In this document: positions 60,748-64,000 of the stretch, piece by piece
How positions within the stretch are numbered: the first letter of the stretch is position 1
Layout of the letters: each line of letters opens with the position of its first letter
Origin: JAABRB01 sp963735025
GTDB taxonomy: Bacteria; Pseudomonadota; Gammaproteobacteria; Burkholderiales; SG8-39
Length of the DNA stretch: 64,000 nucleotides
Assembly: GCA_963735025.1 (NCBI GenBank)
Contig: CAVTJG010000009.1
Coordinates: 1,736,001-1,800,000 of the forward strand
Direction of reading: 5' to 3'
Program-made: the position numbers and the translations under genes
Notes under the pieces: generated by a model
Seen by the model: only the letters and a program-made list of their open reading frames with translations
Database searches by the model: none
Told to the model about the DNA's origin: nothing

Positions 60748-62079
60748 TCAGACCGTCAGGAACGGTCGTACCAGCGCGCCGACGTCTACTCGGGCGTTAA
60801 TTCGGGCGCAGAGCTGGAACGATCCGACCAGCTTACGATGCAGGAAGAGAGTCTCGGGAGGCGGCGCGCGCAGCAGGCCGCGGCGGAAAAGGAGGTCGAA
60901 TCCCAGGTCTCGCACCCGCGCCGGGAGGTCCGAGGCGGCAAAATCGTAACGCCCGCGATGTCGCAGCGGCTCGCACACGAGCATCATCATGTCGATTACC
61001 GCGCGCGCGCGCTGCGTGGAGTCGCCTGGCGCGAGGTACCCGATTGCGAGCGCTCCGCGCCGGATGCGAGCGCGGTCTCCGGCCAGGATGGCCCGGCAGG
61101 TCTCGCGATAGTGCGCGACGAAGTCGCGGCTGAACTCCCGCGTCGATCCGAAGTCGAGCAGCACCACTGAGCGATCAGTCGCGTCGTACAGATAGTTCCC
61201 GAAATTGGGATCGGTCTGCATGAACCCGAATTCGAACAGCTCGCGAAAGAGCAGATGCTCGAGCAGTTTCCCGACCCGGTCGCGTTGCGCTTGCGCAGTG
61301 CCCGTTGCGGCAAGGTTTTCGAGCGGCGTACCCTCCAGATAGTCCATCGCGAGTGCATGGCGGGTCGTGAGATCCGCGTGGACACGCGGCACCCGGAGCC
61401 CCGGCTCATCGGCGACCAGCGCACGATAGCGTTCCAGAAACTTTGCCTCGAGCAGGTAGTCGGCCTCCTGACGCAACTGGCGCTTCGCCTCGGCGGCGAG
61501 TCCGGAAACGTCGAGATCGACGGGCAGCAGATTCGCGAGCCGCAGCAGCGCGGCGACATTGTCCACGTCGCTTGCGATCGATCGTGCGACGCCGGGATAC
61601 TGGATCTTGATCGCGAGCTCGCGGCCGTCAGCCGCACGCGCGCGATGCACCTGGCCGATGGAGGCGGCCGCGATCGGCTCCGGATCGAACGCCGCGAACC
61701 GCCGCTCCCATTTGCTTCCATATTCACGGGTGAGGACGCGCGAGAGCTGGGCGGCGGGCATCGCGTTCGCGCCGGCGCGCAGGACTGCGAGCGCCTGCGC
61801 GAACTCGGGCGGGAGCAGGTCGTCGCCTTCCAGCGAGAGCAGCTGGCCGAGCTTCATTGCCGCGCCGCGCAGGTGCGCAAGGCGCTCGGCGAATCGCCGG
61901 GCATTGCTCGCGTTCAGGAACGCGCCGCGGGTGCCGCGCGACCCGGCGGTTCCGGTGCCGCGCAATCCTCCGACGAGGCCTCCGAGCACGAGTTCCGTCG
62001 CGGCGAGTCCGAATCCCAGGAGCCGGCCGAGGCGGCTGGCCGGGACGCTGGATTTCCGCTTTGGGGCGCGCGGGCTCAC
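60748..62079 (-). CDS. ABC1/UbiB-family atypical kinase
   Basis: This 443-residue protein belongs to the ABC1/COQ8/UbiB family of atypical kinases. The signature KxGQ is in AAMKLGQLLS (near 76). The Ala-rich nucleotide loop is AAASIGQVHRA (about 137), with the Lys in AIKIQYPG, and MQTDPNFGNYLY plus LLDFGSTREF hold the catalytic and metal residues. It lacks the two C-terminal membrane helices of UbiB and has a possible N-terminal hydrophobic patch. These proteins support isoprenoid lipid or quinone metabolism. The exact substrate is unknown. Confidence 0.88.
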   Translation of the reverse strand: MSPRAPKRKSSVPASRLGRLLGFGLAATELVLGGLVGGLRGTGTAGSRGTRGAFLNASNARRFAERLAHLRGAAMKLGQLLSLEGDDLLPPEFAQALAVLRAGANAMPAAQLSRVLTREYGSKWERRFAAFDPEPIAAASIGQVHRARAADGRELAIKIQYPGVARSIASDVDNVAALLRLANLLPVDLDVSGLAAEAKRQLRQEADYLLEAKFLERYRALVADEPGLRVPRVHADLTTRHALAMDYLEGTPLENLAATGTAQAQRDRVGKLLEHLLFRELFEFGFMQTDPNFGNYLYDATDRSVVLLDFGSTREFSRDFVAHYRETCRAILAGDRARIRRGALAIGYLAPGDSTQRARAVIDMMMLVCEPLRHRGRYDFAASDLPARVRDLGFDLLFRRGLLRAPPPETLFLHRKLVGSFQLCARINARVDVGALVRPFLTV

Positions 62080-62161
62080 GGGCGACGATCCGACGGTGCG
62101 CGCGAAGTGGGGGGAGTGTGATACGTTTTGCGGCCCACGATGATCGATTATAGGAGGACAG

Positions 62162-62548
62162 ATGGAAGCAGATGAGAAGGGACTCTATGACCGCGGCATG
62201 AAGATCCGCCGCGAGGTGCTCGGTGCGGAATACGTCGACAAGTCGGTGAACAGCGCGGACGAGTTCCAGCGGCACTTCCAGGAGTACGTGACCAAGCACT
62301 GCTGGGGGGCGGTGTGGTCGCGTCCCGGGCTGCCGAAGAAGACGCGCAGCATGCTCAACCTCGCCATGCTCGCCGCGACGAATCGCTCGAACGAGCTGAA
62401 GCTCCACCTCAGGGGAGCGGTCAACAACGGAGTGACGAAGGAAGAGATGGCCGAAATCTTCCTGCAGGTCGGCGTCTACTGCGGGGCACCCGCTGCGCTG
62501 GAGAGCTTCAAGGTCGCGAAAGAGGTGTTCGCGGAGCTCAAGATATAG
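62162..62548 (+). CDS. Carboxymuconolactone decarboxylase-family protein
   Basis: This 128-residue helical protein belongs to the CMD/AhpD-like family. WGAVWSRPGLPKKTRSMLNL (about 48-67), ELKLHLRGAVNNGVTKEEM and VYCGAPAALESFKVAKEVF fit the gamma-carboxymuconolactone decarboxylase pattern. It lacks the CxxC of AhpD-type peroxidases. The ATG follows AGGAGG at a good distance. No other protocatechuate genes are nearby, so a role in that pathway is not established. It is divergent from the ABC1 kinase gene. Confidence 0.85.
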   Translation: MEADEKGLYDRGMKIRREVLGAEYVDKSVNSADEFQRHFQEYVTKHCWGAVWSRPGLPKKTRSMLNLAMLAATNRSNELKLHLRGAVNNGVTKEEMAEIFLQVGVYCGAPAALESFKVAKEVFAELKI

Positions 62549-62607
62549 GCTAGGGCTTTCCCAGGCCGTTCGGCCAATTGGCGGCGCGCTCACGTTCGGA
62601 GGGAACC

Positions 62608-63411
62608 GTGACGACCGAAGATGCCCACGACCCGGAGGACGATTCGCCGTTTCCGGAAATCCGGGAAGTCGGGATGGATGCCCCGGCGCGCTGGTTGCGC
62701 GCCGGATGGGCGGATTTTCGCAGGGCCCCGGTACCGAGCCTTTTCTACGGAGTCGTTCTGGCGGCGATGGGTGCCGCACTCGCAAACGCGCCGCACACCG
62801 GGGCCGTGGAGCTCGCCCTCGTCACCGGTTTCCTGCTGGTGGGGCCGTTCCTACTCATGGGCCTGTACGACATCGCGCGGCGGGCGCGCCGCGGCGAGGA
62901 CGTGATGATCGGACCGACAACGGTTGCGTGGAAGGCGAACGTGTCCTCGATCGGCTTCTACGCCCTCATCCTGGCGCTCCTGCTCGCAGTCTGGATACGC
63001 ATCTCGATCGTCGTGGTGGCGCTCTTCTTCGAGGGGGCGCCGCCCTCGGCATCGTCACTCCTTCAGGGCGTCATGACGAGCCCTGAGGCGCTCACGTTCG
63101 TGGCCGCCTACGCCGCGGCGGGATTCGGGTTTGCGTTGTTCGTTTTCGCGACCTCGGTGGTGTCGCTTCCGATGCTCTACGATCGCGAGAAGATGGACAC
63201 GCTGACCGCCATGATCACGAGCTTCAACGCGCTGCGCGTCAATTTCTGGCCGATGCTGCTGTGGGCAGCGATCATCGTCGCGTTGACCGCAGTCGGGTTC
63301 GCCACGCTCTACGTCGGGCTCGTCCTGGTATTGCCGTTGGTCGGACTCGCCACCTGGCACGCATACCGGGAAGTCGTTGCGCCAGTCGATGCGCCGAAGC
63401 CCGTGCCATGA
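62608..63411 (+). CDS. DUF2189-family integral membrane protein
   Basis: This 267-residue protein has about six membrane helices after a hydrophilic lead. VELALVTGFLLVGPFLLMGLYDIARRARRGE (given here only as the region about 65-95) is the recognisable DUF2189 segment, and VSLPMLYDREKMDT lies near 190. The GTG at 62608 is preferred because GGAGGGA precedes it. A TTG at 62578 is the alternative. Its stop overlaps the next start (ATGA), indicating coupling. The function of the family is not known. Confidence 0.8.
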   Translation: MTTEDAHDPEDDSPFPEIREVGMDAPARWLRAGWADFRRAPVPSLFYGVVLAAMGAALANAPHTGAVELALVTGFLLVGPFLLMGLYDIARRARRGEDVMIGPTTVAWKANVSSIGFYALILALLLAVWIRISIVVVALFFEGAPPSASSLLQGVMTSPEALTFVAAYAAAGFGFALFVFATSVVSLPMLYDREKMDTLTAMITSFNALRVNFWPMLLWAAIIVALTAVGFATLYVGLVLVLPLVGLATWHAYREVVAPVDAPKPVP

Positions 63412-64000
63412 GCAAAGTTCTGCAAATCGATGCCGAGCGCTACTGGCGGTCCGTGGAGGCTTCCGGGAAGATCGGCCCCGGACGCCCCGGGGGGCTCGCG
63501 CGCGTCGCGCTTTCCGACGCGGATCGGGAGATGCGCGACCTGTTCGTGCAGTGGTGCGAGGCGGCCGAATGCGCGGTCACGATCGACCGGGTCGGGAACG
63601 TTTTTGCGCGGCGCGCCGGGTCGGACCCGGCCGCCCCGCCCGTGGTGATCGGAAGCCACCTCGACACGCAGGTGAACGGGGGCAAGTACGACGGCATCGT
63701 CGGCGTGCTGGCGGGTCTCGAGATCGTGCGCACGCTGAACGATGTCGGCCGGAAAACCCGGCGGCCGATCGAGGTCGTGTCCTGGACCAACGAGGAAGGC
63801 GCGCGATTCTCGCCCCCGATGATCGCGTCCGGGGCATTCGCCGGGGTATTCGATACCGCCTGGGTGCTCGCGCGCGCCGACGACGACGGTCGACTGCTCG
63901 GCGCCGAGCTGGAACGCATCGGGTATGCAGGCAGTGCGGAAGTCGGCGGCCGGCCGCTCGACGCGTACTTCGAGCTGCACATCGAGCAGGGGCCGATACT
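63408..64000 (+). CDS. Zn-dependent N-carbamoyl-amino-acid / allantoate amidohydrolase (truncated by window end)
   Basis: The first 197 residues of an M20-type amidohydrolase are present and continue past the window. GSHLDTQVNGGKYDGIVGVL (about 82-101) supplies the metal ligands His and Asp. VSWTNEEGARFSPPM (near 124) has the catalytic Glu pair, and FELHIEQGPIL is near the end. Family members open N-carbamoyl amino acids or allantoate. The ATG overlaps the DUF2189 stop by 4 bp, so the two genes are coupled. It could link to ureide or hydantoin catabolism together with distant hyuAB, which is inference. Confidence 0.88.
   Translation, partial: MSKVLQIDAERYWRSVEASGKIGPGRPGGLARVALSDADREMRDLFVQWCEAAECAVTIDRVGNVFARRAGSDPAAPPVVIGSHLDTQVNGGKYDGIVGVLAGLEIVRTLNDVGRKTRRPIEVVSWTNEEGARFSPPMIASGAFAGVFDTAWVLARADDDGRLLGAELERIGYAGSAEVGGRPLDAYFELHIEQGPI

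Noticed and set aside
1..64000. CRISPR array, prophage or rRNA operon
   Set aside because: No regularly spaced direct repeats, phage structural genes or rRNA sequence were seen on reading.

Overview
The window looks like chromosomal DNA of a GC-rich proteobacterium, most likely a betaproteobacterium. That placement is an inference from gene content: a PsrA-type regulator with FadE, an E. coli-type GshA, HtpX, NnrU, FKBP, two Kup proteins, a DUF3617 protein and many dRS3-like palindromes of the ATTCCC...GGGAAT type. No rRNA, phage or CRISPR locus is seen. Genes are dense, on both strands, and mostly metabolic. Long antisense frames are common because of the high GC and were set aside.

Layout. 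0-3.4 kb: fadE and its psrA-like regulator, with a strong promoter and an 18-bp palindrome over the transcription start. 3.5-10.1 kb: an Atm1-type ABC exporter, then kup with a shortened KdpD-like kinase and KdpE-like regulator. 10.1-12 kb: an IS110-family element with a structured left end, next to a broken nnrU. 12.3-14.7 kb: PbpG-type peptidase, EgtD and a small STAS-like protein. 14.7-19.6 kb: divergent iclR and lutA-lutB-deacetylase genes, then a tetR. 19.5-28.5 kb, minus strand: a six-gene operon-like array of a molybdenum hydroxylase (FAD, 2Fe-2S and Mo subunits), a cupin, HyuA, and HyuB carrying an acetone-carboxylase-gamma-like tail. This is the most distinctive catabolic block.

28.9-36.2 kb: methylmalonate-semialdehyde dehydrogenase, two MFS transporters, a HisD-family (HpsN-like) dehydrogenase coupled to an SDR, and a membrane protein. 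36.2-45.4 kb: epoxide hydrolase-like protein, pirin, FKBP, HtpX, DUF3617, OmpA lipoprotein, MTHFR-like protein, GshA and an MFS exporter. 45.8-50.1 kb: a moxR-DUF58-transglutaminase operon. 50-55 kb: a tRNA-Arg-like sequence, a second kup, a sulfatase remnant, a hydrolase, an ankyrin protein and a TonB-like protein. 55.3-64 kb: pyruvate phosphate dikinase, a small secreted protein, a PQQ-type sugar dehydrogenase, an ABC1 kinase, a carboxymuconolactone decarboxylase-like protein, a DUF2189 protein and a truncated N-carbamoyl amidohydrolase.

Two window-wide themes stand out. First, at least four families of intergenic palindromic repeats recur, including one MITE-like element with 14-bp inverted ends. 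Second, five otherwise conserved genes (nnrU, htpX, gshA, the DUF58 gene and the transglutaminase gene) are broken by small frameshifts, about nine in all, while neighbouring long genes are intact. This pattern suggests sequence or assembly indels at least as much as true gene decay.
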